From contig NC_088315.1 in assembly GCF_910592395.1 (NCBI RefSeq), positions 6,264,501-6,328,500 on the forward strand: DNA of 64,000 bases, given 5' to 3'. The stretch is from Lineus longissimus (lineage: Eukaryota; Nemertea; Pilidiophora; Heteronemertea; Lineidae). The translations under genes were made by a program, and so were the position numbers. Below the pieces are notes generated by a model. It did no database searches. It was not told the origin of the DNA and saw only the letters and a list, made by a program, of their open reading frames with translations. Shown piece after piece: positions 22,694 through 35,237 of the stretch (the first letter of the stretch is position 1; the number at the start of each line of letters is the position of its first letter).

Positions 22694-25600
22694 TCGTATT
22701 TTGGGTATCGTTGTCATATAAATTTCAAGTTGGATTTTCAGTATTTGTTTTGTATAACGGTATAAACACTCGAGATATTGAGCTGGCTACAAGAGCATTC
22801 CTTGTCCGAGCTTTTGGTTACTCAAGTTGTGTGTACTAAACAGACCTTTGAAGTGGCATTATTTTCGCCCATATCTTTAATTTTGATGAAATGCTTTGTA
22901 AAACTTTCCTTTGGCACACCTGAAGAAGACACGGCATAGTGTCAAAAGTTTTTTTCAGCAATATTTTAGATGATCAACAGAAAAATGGTATTTTTATACA
23001 TTATACATGTACGGCAACTTCCCATCCTTATTTTGACATAGTATTTATGAATTCTTTGGTATTGCGGTTCAGTGCGCCCTAAAGTAACCGCGCTTTCCAT
23101 TGGAGACTTGGAAGGCGCGCGGGCCTGCTGCTGAACCATGTTAGAGGAATAGTTTGGCAAGAATATTTCAGATTACGGAGTTCTCCTCTTGTTGGCATAT
23201 GTCATGTTCGGTGTCAGACAGATATGACAGATGGCCTCACAAGCTCTACTCACATGCTCTAAGTGGATTATTTTCCGATATCCGTCTGATAAAAATCAAA
23301 GACAAATGACATGTGTCATCTTGACCCATCTTCAGACAGTGGGTGTCTGTTTCTAGAACATATAGGGTCGGATCAATGGATGGCATTTGTGGACCAGGCC
23401 GCTGAACGTCGATCAAAACTGTATATTGATCATCTACTTTTTGCAATTACATTTCATTTATTGTTTTATGGGGCATTTTCATGTCAAGTGTTTGAATTTC
23501 ACACCTATTAACCTATTTTATTAAGTGATTCGTTTTAACCCCAGAATCATACTGTTAACGCGGCGGATACGATGGAGACCGCTTTTGGACTGGAGTGTAA
23601 AAATTATACACATTTTTCTTGTGCCTTAAAACCTGTCTTTAAATGAGTTCTCCTCTCATTTGGGCAACAGGTTTTTCTCTGAATGGTAACCCCACCTTTA
23701 ATTGGGATAAAATCATTCTCTGAGTTAGAGTTCTCTCATAAATGTGTGTAAATTCTTCTTAGTTAAGTTTTTTTTATTCGTGACCTTTACAATAATACAA
23801 TGTACCCTTAATTCGTATCAAATCTTCATTGACGGGAACTTTATACCTTCTCTGGCGTCAATGTATTCTTTGAATTGTGACTCGGTAATAGTATAAAATC
23901 TTACTTTAAATGTAAGCTTTACCTTTAATTTAATTAATTGGTCTTCTCACCCCACTATCGCCTCACCCACTTATCCGCCACTTAGACAACTCAAACGAGA
24001 TTGTTTGATCTTCTGGTGATAAACTCTGATTTATAAGATATTGATAGCGGGAAAGCAATTAATCAGAGACGTACATACTGGTTGACAAGTTACACTCTGT
24101 TACAGCAAACTATCATATACTTTTAAAGATATCAATAATGATATTGAGATGAACGAAGTGTACTACATTCAGGCCCTTTTCTCTTCGGAACTCTCGTATA
24201 TTAACTAATAAACATGTTGATCAATCTGCGGTGACCAGGACGAATTAAGACAGGCATCATTCATCAGCAGAACAAAACTGTCCATAAAAGATTGAGAACA
24301 TAGAAAAAGAAGAAAAAGAGGCGATCAATCCATCTCTAATTTGATGACAGCGGTTGTGACAGGCGGTCTTTGGAGGACAATGTCACAACCAGAATTCCGA
24401 TATAAGATCACTTGATGAACGAAACAAGTCTTAGTCGGCTGTCACTGACTGTTCCCCGAGAGGGGTCATGTTGGGCTCGCCGAGGCCTACCCTTCAAGGA
24501 AAAGCACAGAAACTATACTTTTGATAAAGGGAAAAGACTGGAAAAACCTTCTTCTAACTCAAAACCATTGATGATCTCCTTACCTTGAGCCAAACTCTTC
24601 AATAAGACTAGTTGCTCGGGGTTTGCCTTGATTTTGAATTCCCTATCTCTTCATGTGTAATCCAATTTACATTTTACAGCGAAAGTACTCCTTGAATCAA
24701 CCGCACGAACTGGCTTTAAAGAATCCTGGAAGTTTTTTTATCCATTGGACAGGCTACTAGATCCAGGCAAAGCGGACTCTATTGGTCTCGTTTGACAACG
24801 CATTCAAGAACCTTTTCCATCCAGTTTTGGACAGGTTCGCTGGCTCAGTGTGGAACTTGGGATGTGATGTCCCCATGTCGATCTAATTACACTACGGAAA
24901 ACTCCCTCAGAAAGTCACCAAAGTCGCCTGGTCGAGAAATGCTATCACTTTGACTGGTGTTCATTACACAGCAAGGACAATTGGGTGATATGAATAAAGA
25001 CTAGCAAATGCTTTTACTTCAATTTTGTACAGAAAGGCCAAGTGTAAATGTACATGGAGTTTTAGATAAAAGCATTTACTACTCTTTATTCATATCACCC
25101 AATGTCACTCTCTATCGGAGAGGGGTTTCATAACAACAGCACTCATTTGTATCTTTGAGGGCTTTGTATACGGCCCTAAATTAATGTGGTCATGGAGGTC
25201 AGATAAGGACAACTACTTTGTCTTTGTTGAGATATCCTAGCAGCTTGAGCCAAATTTCTGTCTGGGCATCTCGAATCTTGGGACACCTATGTCACCTTGA
25301 GGCAATTTTGAGGAGCATAGCAGTCTTGTTCCTTAAGACAGCTTTTGCTGAGGGCCATGGAGGGGGAGCCATCTTGGTTTCTTGAATTCGCATGGGGCCA
25401 CAAAACTGAAGCAAGTCGTCACCGGAGCGATCTTAGAAATCTTAACAAAGATGGGGAGTCAAATTCAAGAACTCTACAAGTTACTACGTTTCGCACCACA
25501 CCAGGGTTCTTGTTCTCTCAACATGGACCCTCCACTTCAAGCTCCATTCAGAAGTGGGCAATGTGACACCCTTTCAGCCTTGTTAGGATGCTGCACAACA

Positions 25601-26218
25601 TTCCATGAATCCAGAAATAACCTGTTTCTGATGACACCTAGGTCTGCTGGGTCAGTGCACACAGGGAATATGATAAGTGATGGGACTCAAAGTGCCTGCA
25701 CAAATTCTATACATACCAAGTTTCAGCAAATGTGTATGCATGATAACTGCACTATAGCATTCTGTATAACTGCTTTTTTTCCTGAGCCTCCAGTGAATAT
25801 GAACAACGTACCCCTTCAATTCACTCGCATACCATGATACAACTTTTCAATGAAATAACAGCAGAAAACAACATTATGTTATCAAAATTTATTCCAATCA
25901 TGAATGGGAACAACTGCCTTTATAGCGACATAATGTTTTTTACATCGGAATAAAGACCTCTAGTTTCTATCAACTACTGTGATTTATATTGGTTCTACTC
26001 TGTACATTAAATGCACAGGGACAGATGCGATATAACAAAATTTGCCCTTGAAACATAACAAAGCAAACATTAGGACTGGAGATCCTAAAATGATTAGTTC
26101 CTGTCTCCACAAGTAAAAGACTTGACTGTGTAATCAGGAAGTACTTTAACAAATATGAATATAAGACGACAATTTCGAAAATAAGCCTCAATCATATTAC
26201 AAATGAGAACCAAATATT
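22694..26218. other. Intergenic, apart from one small foldback element
   Basis: No gene is recognised. A frame of about 150 codons at 25,382-25,837 has no domain or splice context. The MITE-like foldback at 24,980-25,103 is listed separately. The right part may include distal 3' UTR of the ZC3H11A-like gene, because a second TTTATT (minus-strand AATAAA) lies at 25,888-25,893. Confidence 0.55.
24980..25103. mobile_element. Small foldback/MITE with ATTGGGTG ends
   Basis: The 124-bp stretch starts ATTGGGTGATATGAATAAA and ends with the exact reverse complement. Imperfect pairing continues (GACTAGCAAATGCTTTTA against GAGTAGTAAATGCTTTTA) to arms of about 40 bp around an unpaired centre. It has no coding capacity. 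No convincing target duplication is visible, so the family is unassigned. Confidence 0.7.
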
Positions 26219-26224
26219 TTTATT
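26219..26224 (-). terminator. Candidate poly(A) signal of the ZC3H11A-like gene
   Basis: TTTATT on the plus strand gives AATAAA on the minus strand, 825 bp beyond the stop codon. A TTTAAT (ATTAAA) near 26,550 and a further TTTATT at 25,888 are alternatives. The cleavage site cannot be fixed from sequence. Confidence 0.4.
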
Positions 26225-27048
26225 CAAAATGTTATCATCTTACATCCTAATATCAAACTTTCTTACAGATGAGTACATGAAGGCTGATGAGTTGCAATCA
26301 TTACAGTCAAACTAGGCCCGAGTGGACAAAACACCACCTGAAGACAATCAGACACTGGTATTGTACAGGTACATGAAATGTCAAAGAATGCCATTTTCAA
26401 AAGGACCGTGTTCACAAGGTACAGCTATACTATATCACAGTTAGTAAAATGCTATACTGCATTGCAATTATACAGATATGAGTAGCACACATAGACTCAA
26501 CCTGCATCATCATTACACTTACAATTGGACGCTAGCTAAATCATCTTTTTAATTTTGGCGGCGTGGCCTTGACTTGGGCCTTTGCTAAATGAACCAAAGC
26601 ACTGTAATAAGATGCATTTATAGCAGTACATGTAGATGTCCGACACATTCACTGCATCTAAATTAACACTTTATAACATGTTTTATGTGAACCATTTGAC
26701 TGTGGTTGCACTAAGTGACCAAACAACAAATTATACTCATAACCTTTACTCATCAACCACAGACATTATGTCTGTCATGCATGAGTCAGGATTAAAGCCA
26801 AGTTTAAAACTTTTCATTTTCTCCAACAAAATCTGGTCTCTACAATAGAGAATAGCACAAATTACTTTGAGAACTGCAAATGCACCAACAAAGCCAAACC
26901 CAAATGAAGTCAATGCGTAGGTCTTTTGGGTTCAGTTTCACAATTAAGTTTCTCAAATTCATATGAGTGTTTCACACATATGAAAATCTTGGAAAACCTG
27001 GGCACCACGTGTGACGTTCCAATTTCGTCAACTGGTCCTATGACCTGA

Positions 27049-30000
27049 TCACGCGAGCATTTCCTCGAGCTCCATCAACAAAGCATCATCATCTTGAACT
27101 TGTAGCTCTGTATCCCGAGTCCCCAGGTCATCATCGTCTTCCTCCAGAAGAAGGTCAAACTCATCCAACAGGTTGTCTGAGGTTGAGGTGCGACGAGTCG
27201 GTTTGGACCTGCAAGGATAAACCACAGGTTACAGAACAACTACGACAGATTACATTGGAGTAGGGTTTAAAACAATCAAGAAATCATCAACATTATAACC
27301 AAGTGGGAGGCACACAGAATACAAAAGATCAAAGCTACTTACTTCTCTTCCGAATTAGTTTTCCTCTTCCCAGCAGCAACAACAGGCTCAACTGACTTCG
27401 CCATTGCCTTTACAGAGTTAACCACTGCTGCCGTTTTCACGGACTCTCCAGAACCCTTTGACTTCGAAGTAACTGGAACTGGTTTGGTAACAGCCGGTGA
27501 AGGTTTTGAAACCACCGGCTCTGGATTCGACCTTGTGGATTCCATTTCGTCACGAAGCTCCATTTCAAATTCGTCCAAGTCTAAATCATCATCGTCTGGT
27601 GGTAAATCTATAACTTCCATTTTTTGACTGGAAACTGACGATTCAGACTGAGATTTTTGCGGTGGGGTATTAGTCCTTACACCAGTGCTATTGAATTTAG
27701 TGTCATTCGGTTGCACTTTATTTACTTTCGTACGTCTTGCTCCCCAGTTTGCCAACATACGACTTTCTTGTTTCTCTGGTTCCGAATAGAGCTTTCGTTT
27801 CGGCAGTGTGGTTTCAGATAAGGATGCTGGAAAACATGAGCACTTCTTAGGGTACAAGTAACGATTGCAAGTGTCACCGACTAAAGCTGAACAATCACTT
27901 ATTTCTCTGGACTTCCCTTCTACAGTTCAGAACCAAGACACCGGGTTGAAATAATAAGAATAAACACCTCAATGGGAGAAGTCCAAGGCAGTGTCTTACC
28001 TTGGAAAACTCATCTACTCCTCTAACTTATGAACATACAAACCTTTTGGCTTGTCCTTGTCAGAGGCAAATGTAATGGGTGAAATAAATGCAGGCTTCGG
28101 TTTGGACAGCCTCTCTACAGTTTTGGATGCAGCAGCTGCTCGTTTCTCCTCTAGTTCTTTCTGCTTGCGTTCACGTTTTTCTTTCATGATTTCACTGAAC
28201 GTTTTCACAACGATCTCGCCACCCGAGGACTTGGCTTCTTTGAGTCGACTAATTGGAATTTTTTGTGCTTCGGCCTTGGGAGCTACTTCCTAAAGCAGAA
28301 CAAAATAATACAATGTACTTTCATTCAGAACGGAAATAAATAGCATCAATACAGCCAGATTAGGGGTAGTCAATAGTTGAACTTGGCAACATTTAACCGG
28401 CATTAAGACACATGACAAAACATGGTAAAAACTCAGCCGAGACATGCAGCTGATAGAAGGTCAGTTGTTTTAATAAGGTAAGAACTTGACATGACAAAGT
28501 ACCAAATTTGCCTCAAGAGTGAAAAAAGGACCTCTGCTTGTAGCATACCTCAACGAACTTGGACGCTGGCAAACTAGTGGCTGTAGTGGCAGGTTCGTCC
28601 ACCTTCGCAGTCTCCCTGAACTTTGCTGCAGCCGGTGGGACATAAATCTGTTGGGGATTGCGCCGTACAAAGCGCCGCTTTGCTTCAGAGTCTTCATCAC
28701 CGATGGTGGCACTACGCTTGAGCAAATTAGTGTCACTTTTGTTCCGAGGAATGCTGAGTTTTCTTCGCTGCGAGTTGTCTGGAATGTAGGAGGGTGGAGT
28801 GTCAGTTTGTGATATGGTGACGATGCTTTTTCAGTTGAATATTCTGTCACTGCACATCAAAAGGTATTACATGCAAGTGTCCTCAGGGACACTAATGGGC
28901 TCTTAGAGTCAACTTCCGAACTATTGCTTTCAATCTCATTCTGGGGAGCCCGATGATGATGTGAAGTAAAATATAATTTGCAGGAAGATGTTGACATCTA
29001 CCAACTTGCTATGATAGCTGATCACTTGCAGCTAAATTTGGGGATGTGAATAAGCTATTTCCTCAGCGTCTCACAAATCAAATACTCACCTGCAGTGTCA
29101 GCATCCTCAGGCACCCTCAATGTATCTCTCTGTCTCTCCTTTGCTTTCTTTATATCTTCTAATGACTTTATCACAATATCTGTAGCTGCCTTTGCGACGG
29201 AGGTATCTAAAATAGCACAGGAACAACATTTCTTTTATGTTCGTCATGATACAAGTTTATGCAAAGTGCAAGGGAAAAGTACTCCACAAGTTTGTTTTCA
29301 AACCACCTGGATGACTGAAAGCATATCATCACATGATATTGACTTTAATGTGTGAAAGTCAAGACAGCATTGTTCCTAAAACTGCAAAATATGAGGTTCC
29401 TACCTTTTTTGGGCTCCTCCTTGCCAACGACCAGAACACGACGGAATGATGTCTTCGGCTTCACTTTCGCTTCCCCATCCGAGCTGGGCTTCTGTTTCTC
29501 GGCAACCTCTCCAGTCTCCTCCTCAACATCCACATCCTTCAACTTCTGAAGCAGACGCTGTCTTTCAGACTGAAGTTCAAGCATTTCCACAGCAGACGGC
29601 TCAGGCCTCGCATTTGCAGACTCATTTCGCACAATTCTCTGCACCTGAATGTTCCTCAATGCATTCTTGTTTTTCAGCTCACGCTGCACCTGTGATTCAA
29701 GACTTTCACCAGAGTTCTTAGAACCTTGTGACACAACTTTTCGGATGTTCATTTTACGCAGAGGCTCAACCTTTTTGAGAATGACTAATTCTTTTGGACC
29801 ACTTCCCTGAGAACCTTCCTCATCGCCTGACGATTGTTCATCGCTGGAGGATTTGGCAACTTTGGTTTGCTTCGAACGGCGAGTGTCCTCCTCAGAACCT
29901 GACGCAGGTTTGACCATCCCAAACTTCAACGCACGTTTCCGACGAATCTCTGCTAAAGACAGCCCCTGAGCAATCTTTCCACTACCATCAGAATCAGCAT

Positions 30001-33000
30001 GTGTTGAATTCAATGATCGTGTTTTTAAAGCCCGCCTGCGGCGTATTTCTTCCAAAGTTACACTTCCATCGGAATCTCGCTGAGCAGAACTTAACGGTTG
30101 CGTTTTCAAAGCACGTCTACGACGTAATTCTTCCAAAGTCAATGGCTGGCGAGCACCAGTATTTTTTTCCTGTTTATCATGTTTATGTTTATGAGGCTGA
30201 TGCCTGTGTACTTTCGATGCAATCACAGACACCTTTTTCTTAGGTGAGCTCGACTGACTGGTCGAGTCACTTTCAGTACAACTACAGCTACTACTGCTGC
30301 TACTGCTTGAACTACTGTCATCCCCTTCCTTGGCCAGTTCTTTGCTGACCTCTTCAAGCTGTTTACGTAACAATTCCTTACGCTTCTTCAACTCAACTTG
30401 TTTTAGAATTTTTACACTTTCCGCTGAAGAGCGAATTTTTTGCTCTAATTTGTTTGCTTCGACTGCAAGCTCCTCAAGATCCCGTTCAGCCTGATTCCGT
30501 TGTCCACGGAGCCGCTGCACAGCCAACCGATGTGCAGGATCACGACGGTCATTTCGACGGAATGGAGAACGTCGCCTAGGGGGAGAACGTCGCCCAAATG
30601 GAGGTGACCTGCGACCAAAGGGGGGTGGCGACCGTCTACCATCTCTACCAAACGGAGATGGTCTTCTACGACCACGCCAGTTGCTACGTAAATCTGGTGA
30701 CCTCCCACGGCGATAAGGAGAGCGAGAACGGGAGCGTGATCGTCTGGGCTTTTTCCTATCATCTTTGACTTCTTTTTTCTTCTCAGGCCCTTCCTTATTC
30801 TTTTCAGGGTCCTTTTTCTTTTCTGAAACAAAATTGACACAGGTTAGATCAAAACCAAGCACTAAACTTTAACAGACCAATCCATCATCCCATCCATCAT
30901 ATTTTCAAACTGTCTTCCGGGCCATAATTGGTTTTCCACAAATCTAGAGGCAGAGCATGGGTGACAGTCAAATCTACCTAAATCTTAACAGCTTGCAAAG
31001 AGTTGATTATATCTGAGCAAGACAGACTGCCTAAGGCTAAGGAATCTGACCAAAAGCGATTAAAAGTTATTTAGGCTTTTCCTTACCTTCTTCTTGTTTT
31101 GCTTTCTCCTTCTCTGCTCGTCTCTTGTACATGCTCTCCAGGGCCTTCCTTCTCATCACATCCTCAAGGGACAGTACCTCACTCAAGTCAGTATCTTCTT
31201 TAGACACTGAAACAAATGAGAATGGCAAGGTAGTGGTTACTGGTGTCTAGTATCTTTTTATTCAACAGACCAGGTCGACATGAAAACAAGCATCAAGGAG
31301 AATGCATTCAAACCCCAACTCACCTTTCTTCTCAGCTGCGTCTGTTTTCTTTCCATTTTTACTGGAGTTTCCCTTTACCTCGGACGACTTCTCCCCGACC
31401 TCACCCAAGACCTCATGACCCTCAGTATCAAACAGTTCAATCACAGGTCGTTCATCTTCACACTCAGTCTCCTCACTGGCCTCATCTTCACACTCTGTCG
31501 ATACGCTATCTTCTTCTTCTTCTTCTTCAGACTCCTCAACTTCCTCCTCCTCTGCTTCTTCTTCATCAGATTTAGAGGTGTCTGCTTTTACAGTACCTGA
31601 ATGAATAACAACAACCATGTAATGTCAGTCAAACTTTTTATGAAGATAACTACACTCAATTATTTTGGACAGACTTATCAAACTAACTAATTTGACACAA
31701 AATTTATGGTCATCTATGGCCTTCCTTCCCCAAAGATAGCTGAAGTCCAATTTTGAGTCAGCCCTCTTTCTATCGGTTAATAATAATTGACAGAGGGTCG
31801 TCCCCTCAGCATCTCTTGATAATCAATACCATACCTGTTTCTTCAGCATCAGGCTTCCCGTCTTTCTGGTCAACGTTCCTGACATCACCGCCCTCTTCAG
31901 GGATACCTTCCAACGAGCCAGACTTGCCTGCATTCTTCACAGGAGACAGAGAAGGACTGCTCTCTGGGTCAGATGATTCTGGAGTGATTTAGAGGACAAT
32001 ATTATTTAACTTACGCATATGAGTATCTTGTGTTTGGGGTGCTCCTCCTGGACGAAAGAGGCAGTCACTTGGCCAATAATCTCAATGGGCATGCAAAAAA
32101 TGCATAGAAAGAGAGCAAAAGCAGAAAGAAGCAGTATGCCCACTTACCATCTTCCATTGGGTTAATGATGATCGGTTCCACCTGAGGACTAACAAGCTCT
32201 ACCTCGCCACTCATGCGGTGAGATCCAATGACTGCCGGGATTGAGTATGGCTCCTCGTACGACATGGACATCTGGTGTGGTGGAAGATCGGTCGACGATG
32301 GATCCTCATTAGGTGGTAGATCAGCTTGAAAAGAAGTCATGACGTTAGAATTTAGCCTGCACTGACAAGGCAACTGGCAAAGTTAAGAATAGGAGAAATT
32401 ATTCAAAGCTGAAATTTCAGCAAGTTATTTCTTTATGCTTTGGGCACAGCAGCACCACTTACCACTGAGATGACTTTTCCGGTGGTGTGCAGGTCACAGA
32501 GTAGCAAAGATAAGGAGGCAGATTCAGATTTTTAAAGACTTGTTGCTTTTGTCCCAAGTCACAACAAGAAACATCACACTAGTGAGCATTTATCACCCAA
32601 TAATATTCTAATCAGTAACCATTTATAACAACATTGTGTACACTTTGTGATTGAATACTTACAAACTAGTTTGATCTCTACAAGTGAAGTGAATCCGGCC
32701 GATGCGGCTGGCTGACTCTGACCTGGCTGAACCGCCCGATTGGTATGAATAAATTGACACTTCGGACGCCTGCAACCTCCGGGTTGCATGTCATAGAAAC
32801 ATGGAACATTGTTTTGCTGAGGCTGAAATAACACAAAGACATTAGTGCATAATTTCTTAGTGGAAGCACGGTCACTAAATTTATCGATCAACGTGTCATT
32901 AGGTTCAGGAGACGCATCATCTGATGAACGAGTCCCTGATGCGTTTCTTAAGGATGGGCCAACAGATGAATTGAAATACGCACAAGTATCGGTAGTGTAT

Positions 33001-33521
33001 AATCTTTGTCAAAACAACTAGGCCATCCATCAAAGTGGATGAAAATGAAACTGACAGCTTCAGGCAGAAATTAGCAAACGCTGCCTTACCTCCACCTGGA
33101 CCTCCATGTGCCTATACGGGCAATCATCGATGAAGCATATGCCGTTCATCCAGTCTTCACATACCATCTCACTTCCAAGAGCAGCATCACAATGGCGGTA
33201 CTGACATCGCTCACCCTACAAAATAAGACACATTTCAAATTGATAACCAACATGACTACTGGATATGCTACACCTGGTACAGCAGAGTTTCATGTGCATC
33301 GTACGTGTACATGTCTCGGCAAGAGTGGAAGGCAGTGAATAAGTACAAGCATTTCTCAACCAGGCTGCAGCAAATTGCATGTAGATAAACTGACATGGCA
33401 ATGGCATACATTAAGATTTTTAAATTTCCCTGTCTAGCTGGCAAAATAAGGAGACCTTCCAAATTACCTTGAAGCATGTAGCATTGTAGAAATAGAAACA
33501 GTCATTTCCTTGAGAAGCCAT
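27049..33521 (-). CDS. ZC3H11A: Zinc finger CCCH domain-containing protein 11A-like
   Basis: Nuclear RNA-binding protein; vertebrate ZC3H11A associates with the TREX mRNA-export complex. Coding exons: 33468-33521, 33090-33215, 32663-32822, 32148-32324, 31835-31978, 31324-31596, 31087-31206, 29404-30822, 29090-29206, 28549-28778, 28043-28289, 27343-27826, 27049-27208. They total 3711 nt, 1236 aa, with all phases closing. Three CCCH fingers at the N terminus: C8-x7-C16-x5-C22-x3-H26, C37-x7-C45-x4-C50-x3-H54, C68-x8-C77-x4-C82-x3-H86. Next come an acidic stretch (exon 6), an Arg/Ser-rich stretch (about 377-450), a coiled-coil-like region, three 'LEEIRRRRALK'-type repeats (about 577-653), a KTFSEI motif (969-974) and an acidic Leu-rich C terminus as in the human protein. 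The ATG is preceded by a probable 5' UTR splice acceptor (CAG at 33,538-33,540). At 1236 aa it is longer than human (about 810 aa), mainly through exon 8. Confidence 0.93.
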
Positions 33522-34164
33522 GTTGAATCTTGATCAACTGAAACACAACAGTAGGCACGTTGCCTGTTGAATCGACAGCAGGCGTTGGAGAACAGGACTC
33601 AATGCTACATCAACAACTTCATTTTAATAAACTGAAAAAACCTGAAAAAGAAAATCAAAGATGCTTTATTCATTGTAAACATGAGAAAGTTTACAAATTT
33701 TATGTGCACTATTTAAAAGAAAGGTTATGAAGGTCATCCAAAGGTACATGCTACATCAAGAGCGTCAGACTGAACAGAAATTCATGAAGTTTACATGAAG
33801 AAAGAAGACTACAGCATGAAGGAAACATTTCCATTGTTGTCCCAACCTCTTAAATAACAGATGACATACTTGTATTCATCAAGGACCAACATATCCAGAT
33901 GCCTAGAACCTATGTCACAAATGCAATTCTACGAACAAGAACTAACCTGAATAAAACCTGGAGTAGACTTCCCAAATCTTCAACCAGTTTCTTCCACCAG
34001 TTCTGCACGAATGATGCTGTCACGAATACTCCTGGTAAGACTTCGGCACAACTTCTGACCTTGATTGCGCCTTTATCACGGGTCCAGTAACTTTCTGCCT
34101 TGATGGATCAGCAGGCTACTGCTACACTTGTTTTCTATATCATTATCAAGTTAACAGAACAAGC

Positions 34165-34250
34165 ATTTATTTTCAATTTTTTTCTTTTTTTATATTTTTC
34201 TTTTCTTTTCTTTCTTTTTTTTCTTTTCTTATTTTTTTCTCTGTTTAATT
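34165..34250. repeat. Pyrimidine-rich tract
   Basis: Almost uninterrupted T and C on the plus strand, such as repeated TTTTCTTTTC. Low-complexity sequence with no function shown. Confidence 0.8.
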
Positions 34251-35135
34251 GCAACAAGCTGAAAGGGAATTTCTTGATGATTGTCATGACATTTTAATGC
34301 TACACCTGAAAGAAAATGCCAACACTGACATAATAGAACAAATCTAAACCATCAGCACTTAAAGAAGCACACTGAGCTGATTGTGAAAGAGACGTCCAAC
34401 TCAAGCAAGAAATTCTTTGGTTTCATGATTGGTGTGTCTGTGTCAGCAAACAACGCCCAGCTTTCAGTGCAGAAGTCATTTTGAGTTGATAAATACAGGA
34501 TGATACCAATGACAATGCAAGCAGGAATTCCTGAAGGTAGTCATACCAGTAACTTAGTTATACTCGCACTGTTTTAGTGGCAGGTAATGTCTGGTAAGAA
34601 GTGACAAGCTTGGGACCCCCTACTTGCATTTTACATCAACTGACATTCTAAACCTCCTGAAATATAAACCAACACACTTTTAACAACAAATTACAACCAA
34701 CAACAAAAGTTGTGACGTACTGCAATGTGCGAGCATTTTAGCTTTGAATGTACAATGTAGCTGTCAAACAAAAATGCAGCACTGGAATAACAAGACAAAT
34801 CTCAAAAGGGCTCGTCATGGCATGTGTGGGGATATTTGATGCAGCTGGTCATTCTGCTGCTCATGTTAATGGCAGACAACTGCACCAAGGGGGTATTGAG
34901 TCGGTGTCACATGGAATACTTACTGAATTTGACCTTTTCAAGTCTAGAGCTATTCTCTTCAAGCAGAAGTCTGTAACAGACGCATGAAACCTCAATTTAA
35001 TCTGCCAAGATCGAACAGAGGTCTTAGCCTGTGAAAATAACTGTAAAACTTTGCTGCTACAGTCAGGTTGGAAAGGGACAGAGTCAAACAAGTTTGGCTG
35101 AAGCTTGCAGTCGTCTTACAGTAGAACCTTTGCTG

Positions 35136-35237
35136 CCACATTGCGACAATGTCCATGATATTGCCATTGACAGAGCTCACGGAGTACCACATTGCGACAA
35201 TGTCCATGATAATGCCATTGACAGGCTCACAGAATAT
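35136..35237. repeat. Direct tandem duplication, 51-bp unit
   Basis: Two adjacent copies (35,136-35,186 and from 35,187) begin CCACATTGCGACAATGTCC and differ at only a few positions, such as GATATTG against GATAATG. It is a recent local duplication outside coding sequence. Confidence 0.85.

Noticed and set aside
25382-25837. 151-codon plus-strand frame downstream of the foldback at 25 kb
   Set aside because: No domain, no splice context, and two overlapping frames; treated as non-coding.
28470-28850. 126-codon minus-strand frame overlapping ZC3H11A exon 10
   Set aside because: The alternative frame closes all splice phases, uses a proper acceptor at 28,779 and continues the protein; the longer frame is a shadow.
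29095-31600. Plus-strand frames antisense to the ZC3H11A gene, such as 29446-29721 and 31243-31575
   Set aside because: Shadows of charged, low-complexity minus-strand exons with no independent support.
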